Numbered from the stretch's first letter, positions 1-12,266 are shown. The stretch: 64,000 nt of DNA from Symsagittifera roscoffensis (GCF_963678635.1 NC_087063.1:74855617-74919616); one strand, 5' to 3'. Notes: a model not told the origin generated them from the letters alone. Translations and numbers: made by a program.

Positions 1-1
1 C

Positions 2-1470
2 ACAGCGTTGATACAGACAACCTTAGACGGCGCAGCCCAAAAATGGTTTTCAGTATTGCCTTAGAAATAAAATCAAATTGGAAAAGATTTACACTAGAAT
101 TTTCAAAAATGTTTGACTCCGAAAGAAACAAACAACAACAAAGAGTTTTATGTAATGAAATTCGCAGATTACCAAATGAAACCATCAAACAATTAGCAGT
201 ACGTATCGAAACACTAGTTCGAAAAACATATTCATTAAATACACACGACTATAAAAACACAAAAATGACAGCAATCTTAATGATGACCTTAACACCTCAA
301 TTAAGGAAAATAGCAATAAAAAAGAGAGCATCCCATCCCTCCTCAATTCGAGAGCCCGATTTAGATTTTAGAAAACTAGTCGACAAACTAGAGCAAGCGG
401 AAATCACAATGAAACTTGAAGAAACAGAAAATCTGAAATTACAATATATTTATTAACCGAATTGAAACAAATACCACAAATATCAACAATATACAAGAAT
501 CAGATACAGACCTCGTTGAAAAAATCACTGAAATACTCAATATTTATGAAAAACACCCAAACTTTAAAGGCAAACCATCTTTCAAAAAATGGTGTAATTA
601 TTGCCGACGATACGGACATAGTATTTCTGAATGTAGACAAAAACAACAGGACAATCAAAACAAACCTCAAAAACATAAAGAACCAAATAAATCATTCTAT
701 CAATACATGAAGAAAGATCAAAATCTACCAAACAAAAATGTATACAGCAACAACAGTTCAGGAAAACCACTTCCGAACAATACCAATTACACGAAAACCC
801 AATCACCATGAAACTCAAGTTATAGAGGAAGATCACCAGAACGAAGAAATACACAAAATTCGTCACAAAATCATTACAATAGACCAAATAGTCGAAATAA
901 CTACTCCAGATCAAATTCGAATACAACACAATTTGTTTCTAGATCTAATTCCCAATCAAGGAATAATTACTATCCAAACAATCAATCACGAAACTCATCA
1001 TACAATAGAAATAGAAACTACTCCAATAATCGAAATAGAAGTTATTCAAACAACCGAAACCAGAATTACCCGAACAATCGATCAAGGAATAACTCATATA
1101 ACAGATCAAACTATAACAGACCAAACAATAATTATCAAAACAGATCACGAAATAATTCACAAAATCGACATTCAAGTTATAATAATCGTTATAGAAATTA
1201 TTCCCAATCACCACACAGGAATAATAACCATTATAATAATTCTAACAATCGCCACAGAAATAGTACACCTAAACATCAAAGACATATTAATCAAGTACAA
1301 TCAAATCCAGTAACAAAATCAGACCCTCCAGGTATTGATGACACATGAAATAACGAACTGCAACTAAATCAAATAAACTGTGAATCATCAGATTCAGAAA
1401 GTGATACAGAAAACACTATCTCCATAAATATGATAGATAAATATCTCCATGAACAACTTTTTCATCACAT
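2..1470 (+). pseudogene. Broken gag: capsid-like region, CCHC zinc knuckle and Asn/Arg-rich tail
   Basis: A capsid-type motif (LDGAAQKWFSVLP) reads in the frame of base 2 and hits TAG about base 62. The protein continues in the frame of base 43 to TAA at 454-456. The following segment is open in the frame of base 2 from about 436 and encodes one zinc knuckle (CNYCRRYGHSISEC, 593-634), then a long tail rich in Asn, Arg, Ser and Tyr (about 810-1330). That frame has TGA at 809-811 and 1346-1348, both explicable as CGA to TGA. Another frame change lies near 1470, leading into the protease frame. Knuckle and basic tail fit a nucleocapsid RNA-binding region. At least three frame changes make this copy dead. 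Confidence 0.7.
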
Positions 1471-2529
1471 ATATATGAAAATCAGTTAGAACTCCTTCAC
1501 AATTATTATATTGAACCCATCCATTCTACACAAACGGCACAAGAAACTAACGACATCAACACTACAAGTCAATCCAATGAAAATGACAAAACAAAATGCT
1601 TGAATACAAATCACATCTATCAAAATATACAAAAAGAACAACCCAAAGAAAAAATTTGGACAATACCATTTCTTTTAGAAAGTCCAAGAAACAAAGAATT
1701 TCAACCACCAGATCTTGAAATTGATTTTTTAATTGATTCAGTAGCAGAATCAAACATAATAAACATTCCCACATGGAATGAAATAAAAACATTACACCCA
1801 AAACTAACACCTCTTGAAACCTCCAGTAAACTAGCAACAGCACATGGATCAACATTGGTAAACTATGGAAAAATCCAATTATTTCTTCTCCCCACAAGAA
1901 CAATAGAGCAAAATAAAATTTTAAACAAACCATTTAAACAAATATTCCATATCACTGATATTAAACACAATATCATTGGAGTACCATTTATCTCTAAATA
2001 TATACCGACAATCAACATTTTGAATAGTAAAATACTAATCAAGGATAAATACACAAAAACAAAAGACACATCCCTAACATTTTTCCAAAGATTAAATAAA
2101 CAACCACCAAAATTTTATCCAATATATAACCAACAAAGAAAACACCTGAAACCACTATCAGGAAACATATATAATTTTTCAATAAAACAAGTTCACCAAT
2201 ATGATAAAAAACAAAATAAACAACAACTCTATATGTCAGACTTTGAATTCAAACCTATCCATAAATTTTTCAAAATCACAATTTCATCCATAAAATATTT
2301 GAAAAACTCGAATTCAGATATTATTTCGTTACATGTATACAATAATACACCCTATCAAGTAACATTACCTTTAGGACTTTTGGGATATTGCGAAACCAAC
2401 GCTACGATATCACCAGTACACGAAAAAGCATACCGCGTAAATAATATACTTCAGTTATTAGATATTTGTCAATCCACAATTCTTAATGAAGAATTATCCA
2501 TAAATATTATAATAAGTAATGAAAAATGA
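1471..2529 (+). pseudogene. Retroelement aspartic protease region with altered catalytic triplet
   Basis: The frame is open from about 1471 to TGA at 2527-2529. The protease signature is at about 1725-1790 (FLIDSVAESNIINIPTW). The flap-like and ILG-like second motif is approximately HNIIGVPFISKY at about 1966-2000. In retroviral and Ty3 proteases the active site is D-S/T-G; here the third residue is Val, which should abolish dimer-active-site geometry. The region sits between the gag tail and the RT, as expected. The C-terminal part (about 2080-2529) is a linker without recognisable motifs. Confidence 0.66.
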
Positions 2530-2616
2530 AATACAGATTATTTCACAAAAACCCCATATTTCAAACCTACATTCAACATAAACAACTATACAGAGAATCA
2601 ACAGAAATTTTTAACA

Positions 2617-4367
2617 ATGTTTAACTTCCAACATTCACAAATAACACAAGACGAATTTGATAAGTTAGCCAAACAGCTAATAAAATATTCATCAGTCTAT
2701 GCAACATCCAAATTTGATGTTGGCAAAATCAGTTCATCACTACATCTCCCATTAAAACCTGACGTAGTTTTCAAAAATAAAGAGCAAGTGAAGTACCAAT
2801 TCATTTACACGATAAAGTGAACAGATTACTCGATATTTTAGAACAATACAAAATTATATCATCGGTAAACAAAGAAGAACAACCAAAAGGTAACACATTT
2901 ATCAACCGTGTTATCATCCTAGCAAAAGGAGAATCATTAAAAATAGTTCTAGACGCTAGATATCTTAATTCACTAATAGACGAATCAAAATGCAATTGGC
3001 CTCTTGAACCAATACAAGTTATTTTGACAAAAATAAACGGAAAATACTTTACAACCGCAGATATGAATAGTGCATATAATCAAATGCCACTAGATGAACA
3101 ATCGCGACGCTTAACACAATTTGTTATCGGAAATCAGCAATATGAATTCAACCGCCTATTCTATGGAATATCCATAGGACCAGCAGCATTTTCAGCTTTT
3201 ATGAGTAAAATTTTTAGACCACTAATACTCAAGAAAAACGCAATCACATATTTAGACGATGTTTTTATGCAATCACAGACAAAAGAATAAATGTTTAATG
3301 TTTTAAAACACTATCACAAAATACTTCAGAACTAAAATCTGAAGGCCGCTCCCGACAAGTCACACTTCTTTTTAACACGAGTTAAATTCTTAGGACACAA
3401 TATAGAAAGAAAAACACTCACTCCATTAAAATCACGCATTGATGCTATTCAGAAGCTCCAACCACCAACAAACAAAAAGAAAATCCAAGAATTCCTTGGA
3501 ATGTTAAATTTTTTAAGCAAATATGTCTATAAAATGCAATTATACCTAAGACCATTCTATAATATACTTAGACAACAAAATAATTTTGAATGGAACACAG
3601 AACATCAAGCACGATTTGAAGAAATTAAAAAACTCTTAACTGAACAAATTTCGAATACAATTCCAGATCCAAATCAACCATTCTATGCAATGTGCGATGC
3701 TTCAAATTTTGGCATCGGCGCAGCATTATTACAATTACACAATGGCACAAACAAAATGAATCTTATATCAGCAAATTCTCGATTATTTACTCAAGCAGAG
3801 CTACGACTCTCAACTCTAATGAGAGAATGTACAGCCATAATATATACACTAACAGAGTATGAATTTCTGATACTTGGATCAAAACATCCAACAGTTCTAT
3901 TCACAGATCACAAACCAATCATTTTTCTCTTTACACAAAAATCTAATCCAAATCACCGAGTTTATAGATTTCAATTAATTTTGATGAAATTCCCAAACTT
4001 ACATATAGTTTGGACAGCAGTAAAGAATCTTGCATTACCAGACACTTTAAGTCGAAATACACCACCTGAATTACTTACACGTAAAACTACAGTTGAAATA
4101 CCCAAAAATATAAAATTTTACCTTCCAGAAAACGAAACATCACCCCGACTAGAATGCAAATATGCAGTAAAAACTGACGTTGAACAATCACAAATAAATA
4201 ATCTACAACACTTCCCACTTTATTTAGATTGCCAAAATAACCACTACGAAGTTGATCTACTTGGAACATCAACTTTTAAACCAATTCCATATTCACAATG
4301 GATAAAAAATAACATCCAACAAAAAAGAATAAAACAACACCCGCATAAAAAAGACTTTTTTTATTAA
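2617..4367 (+). pseudogene. Reverse transcriptase and RNase H of the large Ty3-like element, broken
   Basis: The RT starts in the frame of 2617 and shifts frame near 2790. It shows the metal-binding region TTADMNSAYNQMPLDE, then the catalytic YLDD box (about 3250-3262). In the same frame two TAA stops (3288-3290 and 3333-3335) interrupt the thumb, which remains readable on both sides (DKSHFFLTRVKFLGH). RNase H follows, with acidic residues in CDAS, LMRECTAI, TDHKPI and LPDTLSR, in the usual D-E-D-D order. The stops fit CAA/GAA-to-TAA substitutions. After 4367 another frame change leads to the integrase. Domain order and spacing are those of Ty3/gypsy pol. Confidence 0.85.
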
Positions 4368-4542
4368 TTGAAAAAGAAAATCTAACTGATAAAATAAATT
4401 TATCAGGACCGCAAACAAACGATTCAAAATACACAATAAATCAAGTTTTTGACCTCCATGACCCACTTGATACAATTCCTTTATCTAAATCAGAAATAGA
4501 AAACATTTTTTCCCCCCAACAGATAAAATTACAATTAATACC

Positions 4543-6276
4543 TTGATACAATATCAAAATCTTGACCCAATAATTCGACAACTAAAATCATGGCACAAAT
4601 ATAAAACTAAACCCGTAAAGGCAGATACAACAATGTTAGGAAATAAAACACTCCTCCGATATTTTCGAAAATTTAATAATACAACAATTAATGAAAACAC
4701 AGACCTTCTAGAATACCAATTAAATGAATCTACAGTTCCCTGTCTCCCTTTAAGTATGATTCTCATAGCTTTTAATATTTCACATACACAAAACATTAAA
4801 GGACACTCTGGATCAGAGAAAACATATTCAAATTTCATACAAAACTTTTATTTTCCAAATGCACCAATTTGGACAAAAGTACTATGCAATGATTGTATAG
4901 TATGTCAGCTAAATAAACCTTACCCAAATCAAAAACAAATAGCACAAAAACAAGACTTTAAAGGACAAAGTTTGTACTTTAATCACCGTATTTCATTTGA
5001 TACAAAAGAACCAATTTCACCATCATCCGAAAGAAACCCCTACATTATGGTAATTGTTGACGCATTTACACATTATGTAGCACTTAACCCAGTACCACAT
5101 TGTAACGCTTATTACGCTTACACAACACTTTATGAACACTGGATAGCCAAATTCGGACTACCAGAAATTTTAGTTACAGACAACGGTCCGGAATTCATAA
5201 ATAATGAAATCATCACACTATGTCATTTATATAACATCAAACACAAACCACGTACATCTCACGCACCTTGGACATACGGCTTAGTCGAAGGTATGAACCG
5301 TTCACTACAAGAATATCTTAGATGTATCATCAATGGAAATGATACAAAATACACCGAATGGTCAGCAGATGTAAAACTATTTCCCTTAGCATATAATTCA
5401 CAAATCACGACAACTCTCGGAATGTCACCATATGAAATGGTTTTTAATCAAAAGCCACGCAAACCAATTATGTTTACAGCAAACTCTCATAAAAATGCAC
5501 AAAGTCATTGCCAACCGAATAAAGACTCAATTTGTTATAACCTACCTTTACACACACACGATGAAGATCATTTTCATCACCCACAAATTCTTAAATTAGC
5601 CTCCGGTACACACACCGAATGGATTTTAAACAGAGATAAAAAACACAATGAAATTTACCAAAAAGTAACAAAAAAGTTGTTACAAAGGCAAAACATTAAT
5701 GAACAAATAAATTCACGCTTTACACCAGCCTCCGGTTTAAAAATTGGAACATTTGTTTTAATACCCAATTTTAACACTCAAAAAGGAATTTCTAAAAAAT
5801 TACAACCCCTTCGTAAAGGACCATACCAAATAATTGCCAAACCCACTGATGTCACATATAAAATCACCGACTCAGACAAAAAAGAATTTGTTCAACATCG
5901 AAACAATCTATTACCTTATTATCCAAAAGAATACGCACTACGCGAACTAACTCAATTATATTCTTTCACAGGTTTAAAAGTTATTCAAAATAACCCACAT
6001 ACAGAGAATAAAACAAAGGAACAAAATGACATTCATCTCGAAAATCAAAATAAAAAATCAACCACAACAAAAAACAATACAAAAAAGCTAGATCAAAATA
6101 TACCTCAAAAAGAAAGAAAAAATAGAAAATTGACAGAAAAAATAATACCCCAAGAACAAATCGACAAATCAGAACATAGAGAGTCATCACGACTTAGAAA
6201 TCAACCACGTAAAAACTATAAAACATTCATCCCACAATCTAAAATATTAAAGAAAGTCGAATTTCAACAGCTTTAA
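4543..6276 (+). CDS. Integrase (DD35E), longest intact pol domain of the large element
   Basis: This 577-codon open frame would insert the reverse-transcribed DNA into the genome. An N-terminal zinc-binding pattern has His at residues 81 and 88 and a CNDC pair at 115-118. The catalytic acids are D153 (SFDTKEP), D213 (VTDNGPEF) and E249 (GLVEG), with exactly 35 residues between the second Asp and the Glu. The C-terminal third has an SH3-like stretch (LRKGPYQIIAK) and a Lys/Asn/Gln-rich tail ending in basic residues. In an intact element it would be part of a gag-pol polyprotein; the frame upstream (4368-4540) is shifted. The first codon used here (TTG at 4543) is only the edge of the open frame, not a real start. 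Confidence 0.88.
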   Translation: MIQYQNLDPIIRQLKSWHKYKTKPVKADTTMLGNKTLLRYFRKFNNTTINENTDLLEYQLNESTVPCLPLSMILIAFNISHTQNIKGHSGSEKTYSNFIQNFYFPNAPIWTKVLCNDCIVCQLNKPYPNQKQIAQKQDFKGQSLYFNHRISFDTKEPISPSSERNPYIMVIVDAFTHYVALNPVPHCNAYYAYTTLYEHWIAKFGLPEILVTDNGPEFINNEIITLCHLYNIKHKPRTSHAPWTYGLVEGMNRSLQEYLRCIINGNDTKYTEWSADVKLFPLAYNSQITTTLGMSPYEMVFNQKPRKPIMFTANSHKNAQSHCQPNKDSICYNLPLHTHDEDHFHHPQILKLASGTHTEWILNRDKKHNEIYQKVTKKLLQRQNINEQINSRFTPASGLKIGTFVLIPNFNTQKGISKKLQPLRKGPYQIIAKPTDVTYKITDSDKKEFVQHRNNLLPYYPKEYALRELTQLYSFTGLKVIQNNPHTENKTKEQNDIHLENQNKKSTTTKNNTKKLDQNIPQKERKNRKLTEKIIPQEQIDKSEHRESSRLRNQPRKNYKTFIPQSKILKKVEFQQL

Positions 6277-8120
6277 TTTTATATTTCATAATCTTTGCAC
6301 CTCTGAAATATTCTGAACTTTCATTTTTCAAAATAACATGCTGACAAACACGCAGCGACTCTAGTTCATAATTAGCCAATAGGATTCATCCAATCCGTCA
6401 CCTTCTCTAACTATAACACAAACCAACTAGACGAACGATATTAAAACTCCAGGCATATCTATAACTATTACTTTGCAACCTCCAGGTCAAGAATAAGCAA
6501 ACCATTCCAACTTGACAACTAAAATAAATATCACCATAATATCATAACCCTCCCTTATCTAATAAACCAAATATCAACAATATTTCCCCAACTCAGACCT
6601 CAAATACCCCCCAAACAAATATGTTAAATTAGCCTAAAGTAAAAGAACGACCATTTTAATTAGCCTTAAGTATAAAAATCTCAAAAATACCCCAGATCAT
6701 TTGACAAATAAAAATAAAGAAAAAGAAGACCTCCCGATCACCATAAAATTTGCCCCCAACAATTTTTCACAAAACTCAACCCATGTAACATTCGTCTACT
6801 GCAGTCACACATGAGGCTTAAGAAAAATAGGCCCTATAACCACTGGCTCAAGGGTCAGGGACACCATCTCTTGTGTTTTTCTACCTCAAGAACGGTCGGA
6901 GCCAGTTCGGTTCGTTTGTGACATGAGACTACGACCCGTTACAGCTTAAAGGCTACTACTAAAATATCCCCCCACTCTAGAATTAGAAACGTCCCCATAC
7001 TTAGGTCTCTAGATACCCAAAATACATGAACGCCGTTAAAAACCGGGTTGGAACAATCCGTTAAGTTACTTTTTATTAGACAGTGGAACTTTGATCCATT
7101 TCAGATGGATCAACCTAAAACTCGCCTTACCTCAACATAACAATTATAAAACACACTCTAGAAATTTAAATTAGGTACTCACATCGTAGCACGCTCAAGA
7201 AAGGGAAGTACTTCAGTCGGTAATCAACTCGAGAATTAAATAATGTAACTAAATGACTTTTAATGTTTATCAGTTTCAATGACAAGGACAAGTTTTAACT
7301 CTAGGATATAGTTTCTCGTGAACCATTGGGACACTCAAGCTGTCCACCTTTCCACCGAAGGTTCACTCTAGTCCAGTTCAAATAATAATCCAATCGAGTA
7401 ATGACAATCCAGTTCTCGGGAATACGCTTGTCTCTGTTTCAGATGGGACAGCTCTACTCTTGTTCTATTGTGACAGAAATTGCGAATAGCAATTTCCCAC
7501 CGTTTTATTTAGCAACTTTCCCGCGATTGTTACTCGATTGTTCTGACTTCTCTTTTCTGATTTTCAGTTATCGCGAGAAAATCGTGCATGACAGGTTCCA
7601 TTCGAAATTTTGAAAAATTAAATTTCACTCCAAAATCAAGTGTTTTTTGCTTCTCTCAAGGTCAAACTTCCGAATATGACCGACTGGCACATACTCCCCG
7701 GACTCGAGATCGATGTCCTCATCGCGTGCTGTCTTCTGCCAGTGAGTCCCAGAAAACCGAGTGTTACTCAAGATACAGTGCCAGTGGTCATTTACAGAAG
7801 TTTGCAGCAGACTTAAGCTTATCTACACCCCAAAATTCAAAGCCATGTAATATTTTCACACTATCGCTAAACAGCAATCAAAATCTGCACACACCTGCAC
7901 CCTTGAATTCTTGCTTTCCAAGCCAATCATTTAAAATTTCTTTTGTCCTATTCAATCAGGAAATTGTCATGCAGCATTTTGATTTATATAATAAATATAG
8001 TATATTAATAACAATATTTGCTTTGTTAAAACTTCTTTTTCGTGAATCCAGGTTTCACCCGGATCCACGCTCAAGCCCCCCTTTCCCTCTCAAGACTCAA
8101 GATCCATTCGAGCCACCTGC
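6277..8120 (+). other. Non-coding region between pol and late ORFs; base composition changes near 7.6 kb
   Basis: No convincing reading frame. 6277-7560 is AT-rich with short GC islands and ends in a polypyrimidine-AG (about 7550-7568) resembling a splice acceptor. It could hold an LTR or the 3' UTR of gag-pol, but no second copy is in the window to prove it. From about 7570 the composition becomes less A-biased and stays so to about 8750. A 219-codon plus-strand frame (7588-8247) looks spurious and overlaps the antisense ORF. Confidence 0.35.
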
Positions 8121-8747
8121 TCATCTCGCACTCTTCGCCTTGGAGGTACTGCACCCTGAAGTACTAGATACGGCAAACTGTCTCAACAGTTCCTCTTCAT
8201 CATCGGAGCTAATCACAATCTCCTCCCAAGCCTTCAGCTGCTCGTAGGATCGCATCCATTCTCTTTGCTCTTGCAACCTCTTTGCTTGGTTGGGTAGTGC
8301 CTTCACCCTAGATTCCCGGTTCAAACAAAAGGAGTTGTGCAGGCTCAAGCTCACGTTCTTCGCCAGGTCCTCCTCTAGTATCGATTCCCTCGCCTTGGTA
8401 TTGTCTCTAGACATCTTACCCACTCTCTTCCATCCTGTCGTGATTGCATTACGATGGGTTAACAGGGGTCTCTTGAAAGCTTCCGGCCCAATCTCGGCCT
8501 GGAACTGTCGATACTCCTTTTGATGTTTTCTCATGTGATCTTTCGTTGTCATGTACAACCAGGACGTCAGCGTCGCCCGAAACCATGGGAAATACCTCAA
8601 ACGGCTCCAGAGATGTCTGACTTCCGTTGGTATGGCGAATACCTTGCACGCAGTCTCAAACAACTCGAGTCTCCTACTGTAGTCTATCGCGTATATTGAC
8701 TCTGCCGTTGGCGTCCCCGCTTCCCGATACTTCGTTATATTCTCTTC
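8121..8747 (-). CDS. Antisense ORF of unknown function, GC-rich codons
   Basis: The minus-strand frame is open for about 209 codons, from just after a TAA at 8748-8750 to TGA at 8121-8123; no clear ATG start is seen. The protein is basic in its middle, with Arg/Trp-rich segments (LWSRLRYFPWFRATLTSWLY), then a Gln/Glu-rich helical stretch and an acidic SSDDEEELL motif near the C-terminus. I do not recognise the family. Codon use differs sharply from the A-rich ORFs on both sides, suggesting a captured host or foreign segment, or an antisense gene of the element. No splice sites, signal peptide or membrane segment are obvious. It could also be chance, though its length and composition argue against that. 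Confidence 0.4.
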   Translation of the reverse strand, partial: EENITKYREAGTPTAESIYAIDYSRRLELFETACKVFAIPTEVRHLWSRLRYFPWFRATLTSWLYMTTKDHMRKHQKEYRQFQAEIGPEAFKRPLLTHRNAITTGWKRVGKMSRDNTKARESILEEDLAKNVSLSLHNSFCLNRESRVKALPNQAKRLQEQREWMRSYEQLKAWEEIVISSDDEEELLRQFAVSSTSGCSTSKAKSAR

Positions 8748-8770
8748 TTATGATACAAAAACTTATCTAA

Positions 8771-9940
8771 ATGATACGAACCATTTTTAGTAGAACCGAT
8801 ATTTTTTTACTATTTGTAATTTTTATAACATTTCTCTCATCCCTCATCTTGACAATATGCAAATGTATAAAAAAAGCAATCATCACATTCGCCCTAGCAA
8901 CAATTCTCCTAATTCTTTTTTTAGAAGAATACTATAATAAACATAAACTTTTTCACTAAAAGAATAGACCAAAAAAGCTATCAAAAATTGCTACCCAACA
9001 GTCACAAAGTCAGTCTTCACCGACATCATCCCAAGATAACCCAACAACACCTTTAACTACCCAAAACCCCCAAACATCCACACGAATTTCCTTTCAAGAT
9101 AACCCATATACCTTTGAAGAACGACACGCTCGCTTATCTGAACCACTAGAACCAGTTCAACGACAAGCACCTCTAAGCGAACCAACATATAACTTATACC
9201 CAACACTACCACAAGAATTAAGTAGAATACGAAATCCTAGTCAAAACCAAAATACAGTCGAAATAGATAGACAAATTATACATCCTCGACGAAACAGAAA
9301 CTTACAAACTCCCCGAGTTCATTTTGATATACCTCAATCCCCATCACAAAGTACTCCAGAAAACCCCATTGGTATATTACCAGAAACCCCTACGCTTCTT
9401 TCACAACGTAGCACCTCAAGCCTACCCTCAGATTACTTAGGTTCAACACCAACATCTGAACAAATTCGTGAAAATCCTTTTAACCCCACAAACCAAACAT
9501 CACGACTACCATATTGGACAACACATTCATTCACACAAGGTGAACCAAATTTAATCAATGATCCAATAGATATTTCTACGGATACAACAACATCCTCATC
9601 ACTACCAGAAACATTATCACTACCATCAACACCATCAATATGCCAGATTTCACCACCGCCTTTTAACTTAAATTTCCCAAATAACCTCGACGCTAGATAT
9701 CGAGAACAATCATCAACAAATATTCCTTTAAGACTAGACTGGAATACATTCACAGCACCTCCACCATTATTTGGACAACACCCAGAAAGTAACCGACTCC
9801 ACAACTGGGCACTTAATAGACTACAATATCGACAAGACATCCACGAAGACATTCGTGATCATAACATCCAAATACTCCAACAAAATAGTCTACAATTAAA
9901 ATTTGAAATCACGGTTAAACTAAACATCCCTACCCATTAA
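8771..9940 (+). pseudogene. Late ORF 1: N-terminal membrane segments plus Ser/Thr/Pro-rich tail, one in-frame TAA
   Basis: ATG at 8771 opens a 62-codon stretch with two hydrophobic segments (about residues 11-30 and 36-52), ending in TAA at 8957-8959. The same frame continues open to TAA at 9938-9940 (389 codons in all). The downstream part is Ser/Thr/Pro/Gln/Asn-rich and looks disordered, with a more structured end (about 9700-9930). Codon bias is that of the retroelement. If the TAA is a mutation, the product would be a small membrane protein with a long soluble tail, perhaps an accessory to the glycoprotein encoded 136 bp downstream. I do not recognise the family. Confidence 0.5.
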
Positions 9941-10076
9941 ACCCACCAAATATAACAGCTCAATCACTACCACCACCATTTATAACAACTGAAGTAATAT
10001 ACAAATACGACAGATATACCAAAAAGACAATTGGTTACATCACATTTTATAACCCATACTCAGGATTATCATACAC

Positions 10077-12266
10077 ATGTATATTCTAAAAATATTAATT
10101 TTTCTCCAACTCTTTTTTCTAGTAATCTCCAATCAGAATATAAACCCTTCCCCCCGCACAGGACCCCAAGATTTATTAGTAACGCATTACGATTGTGAAG
10201 AAAATGAACAAAAAACACTACACAAGTATGCAATAAATCAAGTATCACAATGCGAAACAGAACCACAAGCTATAGAAACTACAAAAGTAATAGCGACACT
10301 TTATTCAAAAGCCCGAGCAACAACAGTCACAGGATATAAATTCACAGCAACATTTTCTGAAAAGAAAGTACATTGTTCACAAGTTTCAAATGGAAATAAA
10401 AACCGACTTGACCACGAATCTTTCTACCAGAGTAATATCGAACGACTTTTACATCTCAATCCCGAAGATTGTACAAACGAGTTACTCAGACTAAATATCA
10501 CAAGAAATAGAAACACAGATAGAAAATTAGTATATTTCCAAGTTTTTGCAGATTCTGTACATCAAGCAGAACTTGAAAGATATCAAGGACATATAAAACT
10601 AGATGAAAAATACCCATACAACGGCGCACACGGAAGATTAACTTATGACATACACGATAAACACTGGATACCACACATTGGTATAAATAACCCATCAAAC
10701 TGCAAAGCAGACACAAAAAATAAAGGATACCAAGAAATAATGTTTTTCGATTGGAAAATACAACTCGAAAAAATTCAACTCACACGAGATTTATCAGACA
10801 ACACAATGATCTATCAAGGAATTAGATTACCTTGTAAAAATGACCAAGGCTATTGTGACCCTACAACACGAACACAAGCAACAATTGTTTGGTTCCCCGA
10901 AGACACATGTACAACATTTCAAGTAGCAAAAATACACGCTCGTATGATAAAATTTCACGAAAAATATTTTATACAATCAATACCATATGAACAAGTAAAT
11001 CCATTACGAAAAATAAGTTCTAATTTTAGAAACATTCATAATATAGAAAATAAATTAACACGTTTTCAAATATATCAAGAAACAGAACTTGCATGTAAAT
11101 ACAGAAACCCACTTCACAAAACACAATACTCCGAAATACTAGTTGAATACGAAAAAGGATTCGACATGACCACTGGAAAAACAAAAGTCGACCCATACGC
11201 CACAAGTCATCCTCCAAATGAAGGAACATCATACATACCAGTTCATTTTCAAAAAAATACAGGTCAACCTGGTGGACATTTAAAGCCCCAAGACGATCAA
11301 AGCACACGTTTACAAGAACTATCACTAATGAATAGTACATATTTCGGTAATATCCACTATGATATTCACTTAGATATGAAACTAGACTACACGATTAGCC
11401 AAATTTTTCAAGAAATGTCACTCTCTGAATTAGAAACACTACACCAACTATGCGAATTAGAAAGAACACAAATATTACAATCACTTGCACTAGCGGTATT
11501 AAAAATACCCAACGCAGGATATTTACTATCAGGAAATAGATCCAATTTTTTAGACTATGAAGGAAACATTTTATGGTTTTATACTTGTACCAAAAAAGTA
11601 TCACCACTATACGTTTTTGAAGACAAACGATGCTATAAAAGAATCACTATCTTTTATAAGAATAAAGTACATTTCGTTGACACACTTTCAAGAAGAACCT
11701 ATTTCTGGGATACCGCAGTCCCATGTGGATCAGAAAATAGCCACAATGTAGTACAACTAAACCCTGATGAAGATAAATATTACCTTCTCACCCCATATCC
11801 CACATTAATGCAATCACTCAAAAAATTTTCACCAGAAAGCATTCGCGCTATCGCTCGAAACCCAAATATGGACTTACAATCAATAGGAATATACTCAAAA
11901 TCAGATATTCAACATCACATTAGAACACAACAATTCCAAGAATTATTAACACAAATGGACACAATACAAAGACAATCAATTGACCAAAACTTACGCAAAC
12001 TTGCCGAAACCGCAGGATTTGCAGACATCTATACGCAAGACTATAGCGGATATTTTAAAGACATTAAAGATTATATATATCTAAACGGTGAAAAATACCG
12101 ACCACAAGATATCTCACCTATAAATATTTTTTGCTTTGTTACACTCAAAAATGAAATTCTTGATTTTCTAGGATGGCCCTATTACATCTTAGAAAAATTA
12201 ACTATTTTATACGCAATGTTTAACTTTATAGGATTTCTTTTTTTCACTTTTAAAAGGAATCTATAA
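10077..12266 (+). CDS. Envelope-like glycoprotein of the large retroelement
   Basis: The frame has 729 codons from ATG 10077. It begins with a strong signal peptide (hydrophobic residues 3-17, ILKILIFLQLFFLVI), followed by a long Cys-containing ectodomain with several N-glycosylation sequons. Near the C-terminus there is a hydrophobic membrane anchor (about residues 706-724, FNFIGFLFF). An early YDC motif with further paired cysteines (about residues 38-95) resembles the glycoproteins captured by invertebrate LTR elements, possibly of chuvirus-like or related origin; that resemblance is from memory and weak. Position after pol and topology make env the best call. The ORF is intact to TAA 12264-12266, but an open extension in another frame follows directly. 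Confidence 0.68.
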   Translation: MYILKILIFLQLFFLVISNQNINPSPRTGPQDLLVTHYDCEENEQKTLHKYAINQVSQCETEPQAIETTKVIATLYSKARATTVTGYKFTATFSEKKVHCSQVSNGNKNRLDHESFYQSNIERLLHLNPEDCTNELLRLNITRNRNTDRKLVYFQVFADSVHQAELERYQGHIKLDEKYPYNGAHGRLTYDIHDKHWIPHIGINNPSNCKADTKNKGYQEIMFFDWKIQLEKIQLTRDLSDNTMIYQGIRLPCKNDQGYCDPTTRTQATIVWFPEDTCTTFQVAKIHARMIKFHEKYFIQSIPYEQVNPLRKISSNFRNIHNIENKLTRFQIYQETELACKYRNPLHKTQYSEILVEYEKGFDMTTGKTKVDPYATSHPPNEGTSYIPVHFQKNTGQPGGHLKPQDDQSTRLQELSLMNSTYFGNIHYDIHLDMKLDYTISQIFQEMSLSELETLHQLCELERTQILQSLALAVLKIPNAGYLLSGNRSNFLDYEGNILWFYTCTKKVSPLYVFEDKRCYKRITIFYKNKVHFVDTLSRRTYFWDTAVPCGSENSHNVVQLNPDEDKYYLLTPYPTLMQSLKKFSPESIRAIARNPNMDLQSIGIYSKSDIQHHIRTQQFQELLTQMDTIQRQSIDQNLRKLAETAGFADIYTQDYSGYFKDIKDYIYLNGEKYRPQDISPINIFCFVTLKNEILDFLGWPYYILEKLTILYAMFNFIGFLFFTFKRNL

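Noticed and set aside
738..1313. 191-codon Ile/Thr/His-rich plus-strand ORF
   Set aside because: It is an alternative frame of the gag nucleocapsid tail; the neighbouring frame has the zinc knuckle and the Asn/Arg/Ser-rich continuation.
7588..8247. 219-codon plus-strand ORF
   Set aside because: Low-complexity Ser/Phe-rich product, partly overlapping the antisense ORF, with no motif.
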